From an uncultured Altererythrobacter sp. (GTDB taxonomy: Bacteria > Pseudomonadota > Alphaproteobacteria > Sphingomonadales > Sphingomonadaceae), in the NCBI GenBank assembly GCA_937950385.1, contig CALFEA010000074.1, forward strand, positions 1 through 5,934: a DNA stretch of 5,934 bases, read 5' to 3'. The translations under genes and the position numbers were made by a program. Numbering within the stretch: the stretch's first letter is position 1; each line of letters begins with the position of its first letter. This document shows, one piece after another, positions 1 through 5,359 of the stretch. The notes beneath the pieces were generated by a model. That model was not told the DNA's origin and did no database searches. It saw nothing but the letters and a program-made list of their open reading frames with translations.

Positions 1-218
1 ATTTGATCCACAGCTGAATTTGTTGTGCGAGCAAGCTCGGCCGTACCAATCTTTTTATCGCCTACAACAGCCACAGAATCGCTGCCTGAGATACCCCCAA
101 ATGTACCCGTTCCAGAGACGTCTGCGCTTGCAAAAGCCAATGCGATCAATGCGATAAAGGCGAAGGTGATAGCAAGTCCGATTTTGGAGCTGAATATTCT
201 GCGGAAGAAGCTGATCAT
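1..218 (-). CDS. PpiD/SurA-N type membrane-anchored peptidyl-prolyl isomerase, N-terminal fragment
   Basis: The reverse strand from ATG at 218 reads open for 72 codons and runs off the left edge, so the gene is partial at its 3' end. The protein begins MISFFRRIFSSKIG, followed by a hydrophobic segment at about residues 13-31 (IGLAITFAFIALIALAFAS). After a Gly/Ser-rich linker (35-47) comes VAVVGDKKIGTAELAR (49-64), the usual start of the SurA-like N-terminal chaperone domain in sphingomonad PpiD-type foldases. In that family a single N-terminal anchor holds a periplasmic chaperone and parvulin domain that helps secreted and outer-membrane proteins fold. The chaperone and catalytic domains lie outside the window, so activity cannot be judged. 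An AAGGT sequence about 11 nt upstream is a modest ribosome site. The divergent position relative to tpiA is, from memory, common in Sphingomonadales. Confidence 0.85.
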   Translation of the reverse strand, partial: MISFFRRIFSSKIGLAITFAFIALIALAFASADVSGTGTFGGISGSDSVAVVGDKKIGTAELARTTNSAVDQ

Positions 219-413
219 GGGTAAATCTGGACCTTGATAGAAATGCGGCGAAAAATGCCTCGTTAAATTTGTAGATTGCTTTATCGGCCATGCGACCTGC
301 TCGCAACAGGTGTCGAAGGGTTTTGACTGAATTGATTGCCTCGGCTAGCGGGATGCCGCCTTACCCCCCATAAGACCGAACAACAGATTCGGTTTTGATT
401 TTAGGAAATACTC
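219..413. promoter_or_regulatory. Divergent intergenic region between the isomerase gene and tpiA
   Basis: These 195 bases must hold the promoters of both divergent genes. On the plus strand TTGACT (323-328) is a good -35 hexamer, but the sequence 16-18 nt further on (CTAGCGG, 345-351) is a poor -10. On the minus strand TTGCGA (about 306-301) followed 17 nt later by TAAAGC is a candidate for the isomerase gene. A small inverted repeat, ACCTG/CAGGT (295-299 and 307-311, 7-nt spacer), overlaps that minus-strand candidate -35. None of these is strong enough to call alone. Confidence 0.35.
372..396 (+). promoter_or_regulatory. Hairpin with following T-runs in the tpiA leader (possible attenuator)
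   Basis: Arms AAGACCGAA (372-380) and TTCGGTTTT (388-396) pair over 9 bp with one G-U wobble around the 7-nt loop CAACAGA. The right arm ends in TTTT and is followed by GATTTT, so the element looks like a short intrinsic terminator on the plus strand. It ends 17 nt before the tpiA start and just before the AGGA ribosome site (403-406). It could be a leaky terminator or attenuator, a 5' stabilising hairpin, or chance. The sequence cannot separate these. Confidence 0.45.
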
Positions 414-1175
414 ATGGCCCAGCGGCCCTATATTGTTGGCAATTGGAAAATGAATGGCACTCGCGCAATGCTCTCAGAAGCGCGCGCGATAGATCGTGCT
501 GCCCAGCGTTTAATGAAAGTGGAGGTTGCGATTGCGCCGCCAGCCACCTTGATACATGCCGTTCATAAAGAGGCAGATCAAATTTGGGTCGGTGCACAAG
601 ATTGCCATCAAGCAGAGGGCGGCGCTTATACTGGGGATATCTCTGCAGCAATGGCAGCCGACGCTGGGGCAAAGTTCGTGATCCTTGGCCATAGCGAGCG
701 CCGCGGCGGCCACGGCGAAAGCGACGCTTGCGTGAAGGACAAGGTTCAGGCGGCGCTAGATGCTGGTCTTGCGGTCATCTTATGTTGCGGCGAATCGGAA
801 GATGTTCGCGACAAGGGTAAAGAGCTGACCTTTGTGACAAAGCAGCTCAGCGCATCGCTTCCCAAAATGGAAAATCCTGCAGAAAAGCTAACCATTGCTT
901 ATGAACCCATCTGGGCGATTGGTACGGGTAAGACTGCTACACCGAAAGATGTTGGCGTTGTGCACGCGGCCATTCGTAAACTGCTGGTCGATCTTTATGG
1001 TGATGAGCAGGGCGAAGAGATCCGCATCATTTATGGTGGATCTGTGAAGCCTGAAAATGCGCGCGAATTGATGAGCGTTCCTGAAGTTGGCGGCGCTTTG
1101 GTTGGCGGGGCAAGCCTTGCCGCCGACAGCTTTATGGGCATTGCTGCGGCGGCCGCTGACGCGTTTGAGGAATAG
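414..1175 (+). CDS. tpiA: Triosephosphate isomerase
   Basis: This cytoplasmic enzyme interconverts dihydroxyacetone phosphate and glyceraldehyde 3-phosphate in glycolysis and gluconeogenesis. The 253-residue protein has the normal length of a bacterial TIM barrel and every catalytic signature: the substrate-binding N10 and K12 in GNWKMNG (9-15), the electrophile H93 in ILGHSERR (90-97), the CCGE motif (124-127), the catalytic base E164 at the head of YEPIWAIGTGKT (163-174, including flexible loop 6), and the phosphate-binding GGSVKPEN (208-215) and GGASL (231-235). The start is supported by AGGA seven bases upstream. The enzyme appears intact. It is followed on the same strand by secG after 80 nt and may share a transcript with it, although a strong hairpin lies in that gap. 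Confidence 0.97.
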   Translation: MAQRPYIVGNWKMNGTRAMLSEARAIDRAAQRLMKVEVAIAPPATLIHAVHKEADQIWVGAQDCHQAEGGAYTGDISAAMAADAGAKFVILGHSERRGGHGESDACVKDKVQAALDAGLAVILCCGESEDVRDKGKELTFVTKQLSASLPKMENPAEKLTIAYEPIWAIGTGKTATPKDVGVVHAAIRKLLVDLYGDEQGEEIRIIYGGSVKPENARELMSVPEVGGALVGGASLAADSFMGIAAAAADAFEE

Positions 1176-1188
1176 ACCTTCTGATTAT

Positions 1189-1217
1189 GGAGGCCTTGCC
1201 GAAAGGCAGTAGTCTCC
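1189..1217 (+). other. Intercistronic stem-loop with GAAA tetraloop between tpiA and secG
   Basis: GGAGGC (1189-1194) pairs with GTCTCC (1212-1217), and TTGCC (1196-1200) pairs with GGCAG (1205-1209). This gives about 11 bp with two G-U wobbles, a small internal loop (C against TA) and a GNRA-type GAAA tetraloop (1201-1204). No T-run follows (CTAAATCACG), so it is not a canonical intrinsic terminator. A role in mRNA stability or processing, setting tpiA and secG levels separately, is inferred. Confidence 0.5.
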
Positions 1218-1255
1218 CTAAATCACGATGAAATTACAAAGAGAATTGAACGAAT

Positions 1256-1648
1256 ATGTCGCTTTTCCTGTTTCTTACTGTTGTTCAAGCCATTGTCGCG
1301 GCGGCATTGGTTGCCGTGATCCTCATGCAGCGTTCTGAAGGCGGCGGATTGGGCATTGGCGGCAGTCCAGGAGGCGTAATGGGCGCGCGTGGCTCAGCCG
1401 ATTTTCTTACTCGTGCAACTAAATGGCTTGCAGTTACATTTGTGATTTTATCAATCGTTCTGGCAGCGGTTGCTGTGCGAGCAACTGGCGGTAGCGAAAT
1501 TACATCGGACATTGATCGCAATGTTGCAGCTCAGCCTGCTGATCCATTAGCGCAGCCGGCCGATCCTTTGGCTGGCGCAGCAGAGGGCGAAGCTCCGGTA
1601 CCAGCGCCAGCTACAAATGCGGACCCACTTTCAGAAACAGCTGAATAG
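1256..1648 (+). CDS. secG: Preprotein translocase subunit SecG
   Basis: SecG is the small inner-membrane subunit of SecYEG that stimulates SecA-driven protein export. The 130-residue protein has the family plan: a first membrane helix (about 3-24) ending in VILMQRSEGGGLG, a glycine-rich cytoplasmic loop (28-45), the conserved GARGSADFLTRATKWLA segment (43-59), and a second helix (about 57-76). The remaining 54 or so residues form an Ala/Pro/acidic tail with no predicted fold. It contains QPADPLA twice in tandem (93-106) and ADPL again at 122-125. Low-complexity tails of this sort are frequent in alphaproteobacterial SecG. GAGAA at 1241-1245 is only a weak ribosome site, 10 nt before the ATG. 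The tpiA-secG-pyrG order matches other sphingomonads as I recall them. Confidence 0.93.
   Translation: MSLFLFLTVVQAIVAAALVAVILMQRSEGGGLGIGGSPGGVMGARGSADFLTRATKWLAVTFVILSIVLAAVAVRATGGSEITSDIDRNVAAQPADPLAQPADPLAGAAEGEAPVPAPATNADPLSETAE
1532..1573 (+). repeat. Tandem 21-bp repeat encoding QPADPLA twice in the SecG tail
   Basis: Two adjacent 21-bp units (1532-1552 and 1553-1573) encode the identical heptapeptide QPADPLA. The DNA copies differ at several third-codon positions (CCTGCTGAT against CCGGCCGAT). The duplication is therefore old, or the peptide sequence has been kept under selection. A diverged third ADPL lies 15 residues further on. Confidence 0.8.
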
Positions 1649-1691
1649 GTCCAAATTTCATTCTGCATCTGTGGATTGCGGGATAAAGCCT

Positions 1692-1741
1692 GCGCAATTT
1701 GCTTGCGCCGAATCCAAAACTCTCCTTAAGCCTTTCCTCCC
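1692..1741 (+). promoter_or_regulatory. Putative pyrG promoter with hairpin, no Shine-Dalgarno (possibly leaderless)
   Basis: A perfect inverted repeat GCGCAA/TTGCGC (1692-1697 and 1703-1708, 5-nt spacer) lies 33 nt before the pyrG start. TTGCGC could be a -35 element, with TTAAGC (1726-1731) 17 nt downstream as a weak -10. Initiation would then fall at about 1738-1742, essentially on the pyrG ATG. The bases just before the ATG are TTTCCTCCC, a pyrimidine run with no purine-rich ribosome site, which fits a leaderless message. The -10 is weak, so this remains a hypothesis. Confidence 0.3.
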
Positions 1742-3376
1742 ATGGCGCGGTACATTTTCATAACCGGCGGCGTGGTCTCCTCGCTCGGCAAAGGTCTCAT
1801 GGCAGCTAGTCTCGCTGCGCTTCTACAAGCGCGCGGGTATAAGGTGCGTATTCGTAAATTCGACCCCTATCTGAATGTTGATCCGGGGACGATGAGCCCC
1901 TATCAGCATGGTGAGGTTTACGTCACCGATGACGGGGCAGAGACCGATCTTGATCTGGGGCATTACGAACGCTTTACCGGTGTTTCAGCGCGCCAGTCCG
2001 ACAACATTACATCAGGGCGCGTATACCGCGATATTATCACCAAGGAACGCCGAGGCGACTATCTGGGCGCGACTGTTCAAGTGATTCCGCATGTGACCGA
2101 TGCGATTAAGGCATTTGCGCTGGATGATCAGGAAGATCTTGATTTTATCCTCTGTGAAATCGGCGGCACCGTGGGCGACATCGAATCGCTGCCTTTCATG
2201 GAGGCTATCCGTCAGCTGCGGAATGATTTGGAGCCGCTACAAACTTTGAGCGTCCATGTGACGCTGGTGCCCTATATCGCTGCTGCTGGTGAGCTTAAGA
2301 CAAAGCCGACGCAGCATTCCGTACGCGAGCTCGCTAGCCTAGGCATTAAGCCCGATGTGCTCCTTTGCCGCGCCGAGCATCCCATTCCCGACGGTGAGCG
2401 CACCAAAATCGCCAATTTCTGTAATGTGCGCAAGGAGGCGGTTATCCCGGCGCTGGATGCGTCCTCCATCTATTCCGTTCCGCTGCAATATCATCAAGCA
2501 GGCCTCGATAGCGAAGTTCTCAGGGGCTTTGGGATTACAGATGCGAAAGAACCTGATTTAAGCCGCTGGGATGATGTGGTGGATCGCCGAGAAAACCCCG
2601 AAGGCGAGGTTACAATCGGTGTGGTTGGCAAATATGTTGGCCTGCAAGACGCATATAAATCGCTGAACGAGGCGCTGGTTCACGGCGGAATGGCCAACCG
2701 CGTCAAGGTCAATATCCGTTGGATTGACGCAGAAGTTTTTGAGCAAGATCAATCGGATATTGCCGTTGCCTTAGAGCCTTTGCACGGTATCCTTGTGCCG
2801 GGCGGCTTCGGTGAACGCGGGAGCGAAGGTAAAATTTCGAGCGTACGCTTTGCCCGAGAGCGCAGTGTGCCTTTCCTCGGTATTTGTCTGGGCATGCAAA
2901 TGGCTTGCGTAGAAGCGGCGCGCGCTGCAGGCGTTGAAGCTGCGTCCTCCACCGAATTTGGTGATACGAGCGAACCCGTCGTCGGCATTATCACTGAGTG
3001 GATGAGCGAAGAGGGTATCCAAGAACGCCAAGAAGGCGGTGATATGGGCGGCACCATGCGTTTGGGCGCCTATGATGCCAAACTAAGTGCGAATAGCCAT
3101 GTATCGCAAATTTATGGCGGAGCATTGGAGATTTCCGAACGCCACCGCCACCGGTATGAGGTCAATGCGGCCTATATCGACCGCCTTCAGGGGCAAGGTT
3201 TGGTTTTTTCTGGCATGTCGCCCGATGGCTTGCTTCCCGAAATTGTCGAACGGCCTGATCATCCATGGTTTGTCGGCGTGCAATTCCATCCAGAATTGAA
3301 GTCACGGCCATTTGATCCGCATCCATTGTTCGCTGGTTTTGTTGCCGCGGCTGTGGAACAATCCAGGCTGGTTTAA
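1742..3376 (+). CDS. pyrG: CTP synthase (glutamine-hydrolysing)
   Basis: PyrG makes CTP from UTP, ATP and glutamine, the last step of pyrimidine nucleotide synthesis. The 544-residue length nearly equals the 545 of the E. coli enzyme, and both domains are complete. The synthetase domain (about 1-266) opens with [12 protein letters not shown] (7-18), the ATP-binding loop, and carries the probable Mg ligands D71 (in [11 protein letters not shown]) and E139 (in [15 protein letters not shown]). The class I glutamine amidotransferase domain (about 290-544) has the oxyanion region PGGFGERG (353-360), nucleophile C382 in GICLGMQ, and the H516/E518 pair in VQFHPE. The start is fixed by the invariant N-terminus although no ribosome site precedes it. 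From conserved features, I expect family regulation by GTP activation and CTP feedback. Confidence 0.98.
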   Translation: MARYIFITGGVVSSLGKGLMAASLAALLQARGYKVRIRKFDPYLNVDPGTMSPYQHGEVYVTDDGAETDLDLGHYERFTGVSARQSDNITSGRVYRDIITKERRGDYLGATVQVIPHVTDAIKAFALDDQEDLDFILCEIGGTVGDIESLPFMEAIRQLRNDLEPLQTLSVHVTLVPYIAAAGELKTKPTQHSVRELASLGIKPDVLLCRAEHPIPDGERTKIANFCNVRKEAVIPALDASSIYSVPLQYHQAGLDSEVLRGFGITDAKEPDLSRWDDVVDRRENPEGEVTIGVVGKYVGLQDAYKSLNEALVHGGMANRVKVNIRWIDAEVFEQDQSDIAVALEPLHGILVPGGFGERGSEGKISSVRFARERSVPFLGICLGMQMACVEAARAAGVEAASSTEFGDTSEPVVGIITEWMSEEGIQERQEGGDMGGTMRLGAYDAKLSANSHVSQIYGGALEISERHRHRYEVNAAYIDRLQGQGLVFSGMSPDGLLPEIVERPDHPWFVGVQFHPELKSRPFDPHPLFAGFVAAAVEQSRLV

Positions 3377-3397
3377 GCGCGGCTTGGGGCAATAACT

Positions 3398-3413
3398 ATT
3401 CATTTATATGAAT
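3398..3413 (+). terminator. Weak AT-rich hairpin downstream of pyrG
   Basis: ATTCAT (3398-3403) and ATGAAT (3408-3413) are perfect complements around TTAT, 21 nt after the pyrG stop codon. GTTTATG follows. The stem has only one G-C pair, so it is a poor intrinsic terminator, and the larger stem-loops further downstream are better candidates for ending pyrG transcripts. Confidence 0.25.
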
Positions 3414-3468
3414 GTTTATGCCGGTTTGTTCTTGTATTTGTAACATGGTTAACATTAAAGCATGAGCA

Positions 3469-3563
3469 CTCGCAGCGAGGCTTACCCTCGATGTGCGACC
3501 CTGAAGGTAAGCCTTGAGCGAGGCGGCAAAATGTCGCGGGGGCGGAACCCAAGCTCCGCCCCC
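3469..3563. other. Array of three abutting stem-loops between pyrG and hsp20
   Basis: The gap 3377-3587 has no convincing gene but is highly structured. Stem-loop A (3469-3522) pairs CTCGC (3469-3473) with GCGAG (3518-3522). After a 2x1 internal loop, CGAGGCTTACC (3476-3486) pairs with GGTAAGCCTTG (3506-3516), giving about 16 bp with one wobble and a 19-nt loop. Stem-loop B (3523-3537) is GCGGC/GTCGC around AAAAT. Stem-loop C (3538-3563) has 9 perfect GC-rich pairs. The three follow one another with no spacer. Shorter alternatives inside A (CTCGC-A-GCGAG at 3469-3479; CGAGG/CCTCG at 3476-3490) would compete with the long stem. The array may be a compound transcript-end barrier for the convergent genes or a small structured RNA. 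Strand and expression cannot be told from sequence. Confidence 0.5.
3538..3563 (-). terminator. GC-rich hairpin, probable terminator of hsp20 (possibly bidirectional)
   Basis: GGGGGCGGA (3538-3546) and TCCGCCCCC (3555-3563) form a perfect 9-bp stem with an 8-nt loop, beginning 24 nt beyond the hsp20 stop codon. On the minus strand it is followed by GCGACATTTTG, so the T-run is delayed and short. On the plus strand AAATACTTC follows, which is no better. Its place between convergent genes and its very stable stem support a terminator role, but it is not a textbook intrinsic terminator. Confidence 0.55.
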
Positions 3564-3587
3564 AAATACTTCAAATTTACTTTATTC

Positions 3588-4082
3588 TTATGCTGCCGAC
3601 GCTTCGCCGGATGAAGCTTTGTCATCCGTTTCATCAGGCACAGCGGTAAGCGTGGCTGCAGAGGCACCGCCCACGGCGATTTTCTTCGGCTTCATCGCTT
3701 CAGGCACTTCGCGCAGCAAATCGATCACTAGCAAACCATCGGCCATATCGGCGTTTTCAACGCGAACGTAATCCGCCAGCTCAAACTTGCGCTCAAACCC
3801 GCGATTGGCAATGCCGACGTGGAGCATTTCGCCGCTCGGCGTATCCTCGTGCTTTTTGCCGGTAACCGTCAGCAGGTTTTGTTGAGCGGTGATATCAAGA
3901 TCAGCTGGGCGAAAGCCTGCAATTGCAAGCGTGATGCGATATTCATCTTCGCCGCGGCGCTCAATGTTGAAGGGGGGGTAATTGTCGCCTGCACCAGTTC
4001 GGCCTTGGCTTTCCAGCAAATCGAATAAATGGTCAAAGCCAACGGTTGTGCGGCGGTAGGGAGTAAAATCTAGACGTGACAT
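3588..4082 (-). CDS. hsp20: Small heat-shock protein, Hsp20/IbpA family
   Basis: This is a cytoplasmic ATP-independent holdase that binds unfolding proteins during heat stress and passes them to DnaK/ClpB. The 164-residue protein starts MSRLDFTPYRRTTVGFDHLF, the typical IbpA-like N-terminus. An alpha-crystallin domain follows at about 35-125: YPPFNIER (35-42), the EYRITLAIAGFRPADLDI segment (47-64), GIANRGFERKFELADYV (90-106), then GLLVIDLLREVPE (116-128). The C-terminal IxI-type anchor is IAV (135-137) in KPKKIAV. A further 27 residues of Ala/Ser/acidic tail follow, longer than in E. coli IbpA. The open frame extends ten codons upstream to 4112. I place the start at 4082 because AGAGGA lies six bases before it, the family N-terminus starts there, and the upstream stretch forms the RNA thermometer. 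The gene is divergent from grxC and convergent with pyrG. Confidence 0.93.
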   Translation of the reverse strand: MSRLDFTPYRRTTVGFDHLFDLLESQGRTGAGDNYPPFNIERRGEDEYRITLAIAGFRPADLDITAQQNLLTVTGKKHEDTPSGEMLHVGIANRGFERKFELADYVRVENADMADGLLVIDLLREVPEAMKPKKIAVGGASAATLTAVPDETDDKASSGEASAA

Positions 4083-4184
4083 AACAAATCCTCTGTTTGA
4101 GCAATCTGACAATTATGAGGCCAGTCAAAGGCTGCGCCTCGGTGAAAGTACCGAATGATCCCTTGCGGCAATCTCCGGTACACC
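4083..4184 (-). promoter_or_regulatory. ROSE-type RNA thermometer in the hsp20 leader
   Basis: Read on the minus strand, the leader forms three hairpins. Hairpin I (4184-4141) pairs GGTG with CACC and TACCG with CGGTA, with a 4-nt bulge. Hairpin II (4140-4117) pairs GAGGC with GCCTC and CAG with CTG, with one bulged G. Hairpin III (4106-4086) pairs GATTGCTC with GAGGATTT around the loop AAACA. In III the ribosome site GAGGA is masked by TTGCTC, leaving a G-G and a U-U mismatch. That is the diagnostic arrangement (UYGCU facing the SD) of ROSE elements in alphaproteobacterial small heat-shock genes. Such RNAs block ribosome binding at low temperature and melt on heating. The fold was built by hand, and its energy has not been computed. 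Confidence 0.8.
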
Positions 4185-4186
4185 CC

Positions 4187-4215
4187 AGATAGGTAGCAAG
4201 AATTTCGCTTTCAAG
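4187..4215 (-). promoter_or_regulatory. RpoH (sigma-32)-type heat-shock promoter of hsp20
   Basis: On the minus strand CTTG (4215-4212, within CCTTGAAA) is followed after 18 nt by CCTATCTGGGG (4193-4183). This fits the alphaproteobacterial heat-shock pattern as I recall it, CTTG-N17/18-CYTATNTNNG, at every specified position. Transcription would start at roughly 4178-4182. That gives a leader of about 100 nt and places the ROSE hairpins exactly in the 5' untranslated region. Confidence 0.75.
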
Positions 4216-4248
4216 GTTCCGCTTTGGGACCGTTTAAGAAAGCATGAT

Positions 4249-4255
4249 GGAAGGA
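4249..4255 (+). promoter_or_regulatory. Ribosome-binding site that decides the grxC start
   Basis: GGAAGGA lies six bases before the ATG at 4262. Two in-frame ATGs further upstream (4244 and 4247) lie in front of or overlap this site and have no purine-rich sequence of their own, so 4262 is the preferred start. Confidence 0.75.
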
Positions 4256-4261
4256 ATACAC

Positions 4262-4522
4262 ATGGCTGTACAAATCGACGTTTACTCCAAAGGGTATTGC
4301 CCTTTTTGCACCCGTGCAAAAGCGTTGCTCAAGAATAAGGGTGTTGAGTTCAACGAGATGGACATCACTCTGGGCGGACCAAAGAAGAAGGAAATGATGG
4401 AGCGAGCACCGATGGCGCGCACCGTTCCGCAAATCTTTATCGGCGATGTGCATGTTGGCGGCTATGATGATTTGGCAGCCCTCGAGGCTGCGGGTAAGCT
4501 TGACGCTCTTTTGGAGGGATAG
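4262..4522 (+). CDS. grxC: Dithiol glutaredoxin (GrxC type)
   Basis: This is a small cytoplasmic thiol-disulfide oxidoreductase that uses glutathione to reduce protein disulfides and glutathione mixed disulfides. The 86-residue protein matches the length of Grx3-type glutaredoxins. It carries the active site C13-P-F-C16 in YSKGYCPFCTRAK, the cis-proline motif TVPQIFI (54-60, P56) and the glutathione-binding GGYDDL (66-71). The CPFC variant of the usual CPYC is common in proteobacteria, and both cysteines are present. The start at 4262 is chosen over 4244 because of the well-placed GGAAGGA and the canonical MAVQIDVYSK opening. Its stop lies 9 nt before the next gene, so the two are almost certainly cotranscribed. 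The promoter lies in the gap shared with hsp20, and I cannot place it. Confidence 0.95.
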   Translation: MAVQIDVYSKGYCPFCTRAKALLKNKGVEFNEMDITLGGPKKKEMMERAPMARTVPQIFIGDVHVGGYDDLAALEAAGKLDALLEG

Positions 4523-4531
4523 ATTGCGCTA

Positions 4532-5353
4532 ATGCCCAAAATTGCGATCCTACAAATGACGTCGGGAATTGATCCTGAGGCCAATTGCGCTGCGATTTTG
4601 AAAGCAGTGCAGCAGGCGGCACAGGGCGGGGCGGCCATGCTGTTCACGCCGGAGATGTCTGTCTTGCTGGATGAAAATCGCAAACGCGGCGCTGCTTGGA
4701 TTGAAGGCGCTGGGCCGGATGCGTTCGCGGACGAATTGGGAGCGGTAGCGGCTGAGCACAAAATCGACATTTGCCTTGGTTCCATGCCGGTCATGTCAAA
4801 GAACGGAAAATACGCCAACCGCAGCTATTTCTTCAGCAAAGATGGCGGTGTCCCTCCACAAACCTATGACAAAATTCATATGTTTGATGTGGAGCTCTCC
4901 ACTGGTGAGACTTGGCGCGAAAGCAATGCCTATGAACCGGGCACAAACGCTGCAACTATTGAAGAAACGCCCTTGGGTCGCCTTGGTTTGACGATTTGCT
5001 ACGACCTACGTTTTCCCGCTTTGTTTGAGGCGCTGGGACAGCGCAGGTGCGATGTTATCGCCGTTCCGGCCGCTTTCACGAGGCCAACTGGCGCTGATCA
5101 TTGGCATATTCTTTTGCGGGCCCGAGCGATTGAGGCCAGCGCCTTTGTTGTTGCCGCGGCACAAGTCGGCAGTCACGAGGATGGCCGCGAAACTTATGGG
5201 CATAGCCTTGTGATCGATCCTTGGGGTAAGGTGCTGCTCGATATGGGCGGCGAAGATGCTGGGCTAGCTTATTGCGACATTGATCTTGGCCGAATTGCAG
5301 AGGTACGCGGTCAGCTGCCCAGCCTTGCCAACCGGCGCGCAATCGCCAAATAG
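4532..5353 (+). CDS. Nit-type carbon-nitrogen hydrolase (possible deaminated-glutathione amidase)
   Basis: This belongs to the nitrilase superfamily, whose members hydrolyse amide or nitrile C-N bonds through a Glu-Lys-Cys triad in an alpha-beta-beta-alpha fold. The triad is visible: E41 in TPEMS, K114 in YDKIHMFDV (112-120) and C156 in TICYDLRFP (154-162). The 273 residues span one complete domain with no extra modules. The YDKIHMFDV and CYDLRFP blocks resemble the Nit1/Nit2 branch (omega-amidase or deaminated-glutathione amidase) more than true nitrilases. Exact substrate cannot be decided from sequence. Its place 9 nt after a glutaredoxin gene suits a glutathione-repair role, which I infer. 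GGAGGGAT at the end of grxC (4513-4520) is rather distant as a ribosome site, so translational coupling is likely. Confidence 0.9.
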   Translation: MPKIAILQMTSGIDPEANCAAILKAVQQAAQGGAAMLFTPEMSVLLDENRKRGAAWIEGAGPDAFADELGAVAAEHKIDICLGSMPVMSKNGKYANRSYFFSKDGGVPPQTYDKIHMFDVELSTGETWRESNAYEPGTNAATIEETPLGRLGLTICYDLRFPALFEALGQRRCDVIAVPAAFTRPTGADHWHILLRARAIEASAFVVAAAQVGSHEDGRETYGHSLVIDPWGKVLLDMGGEDAGLAYCDIDLGRIAEVRGQLPSLANRRAIAK

Positions 5354-5359
5354 ACTGCT

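Noticed and set aside
25..237. Plus-strand open frame opposite the isomerase gene
   Set aside because: It is antisense to a recognised coding sequence with a membrane anchor and SurA-like start, and it has no ribosome site or family match.
55..306. Minus-strand open frame across the start of the isomerase gene
   Set aside because: It overlaps the recognised PpiD-type N-terminus in another frame, its product has no family character, and it is probably a shadow of the real gene and its leader.
386..390. GANTC (CcrM methylation) sites upstream of tpiA (GATTC) and pyrG (GAATC at about 1710)
   Set aside because: Five-base sites of this kind occur by chance throughout any genome, and nothing ties them to regulation here.
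3441..3460. TTAAC/TTAA sequences resembling a CtrA binding site
   Set aside because: The half-sites in GGTTAACATTAAAG are two bases apart rather than the seven needed for TTAA-N7-TTAA.
3514..3771. Plus-strand open frame starting in the stem-loop array
   Set aside because: Most of it is antisense to the hsp20 coding region, and its start lies within stem-loop A. The protein is low complexity.
4462..4818. 118-codon minus-strand open frame antisense to grxC and the hydrolase
   Set aside because: The plus strand has two proteins with full active-site motifs here. The antisense product is Ala/Ser-rich, as expected from a shadow of GC-biased codons.
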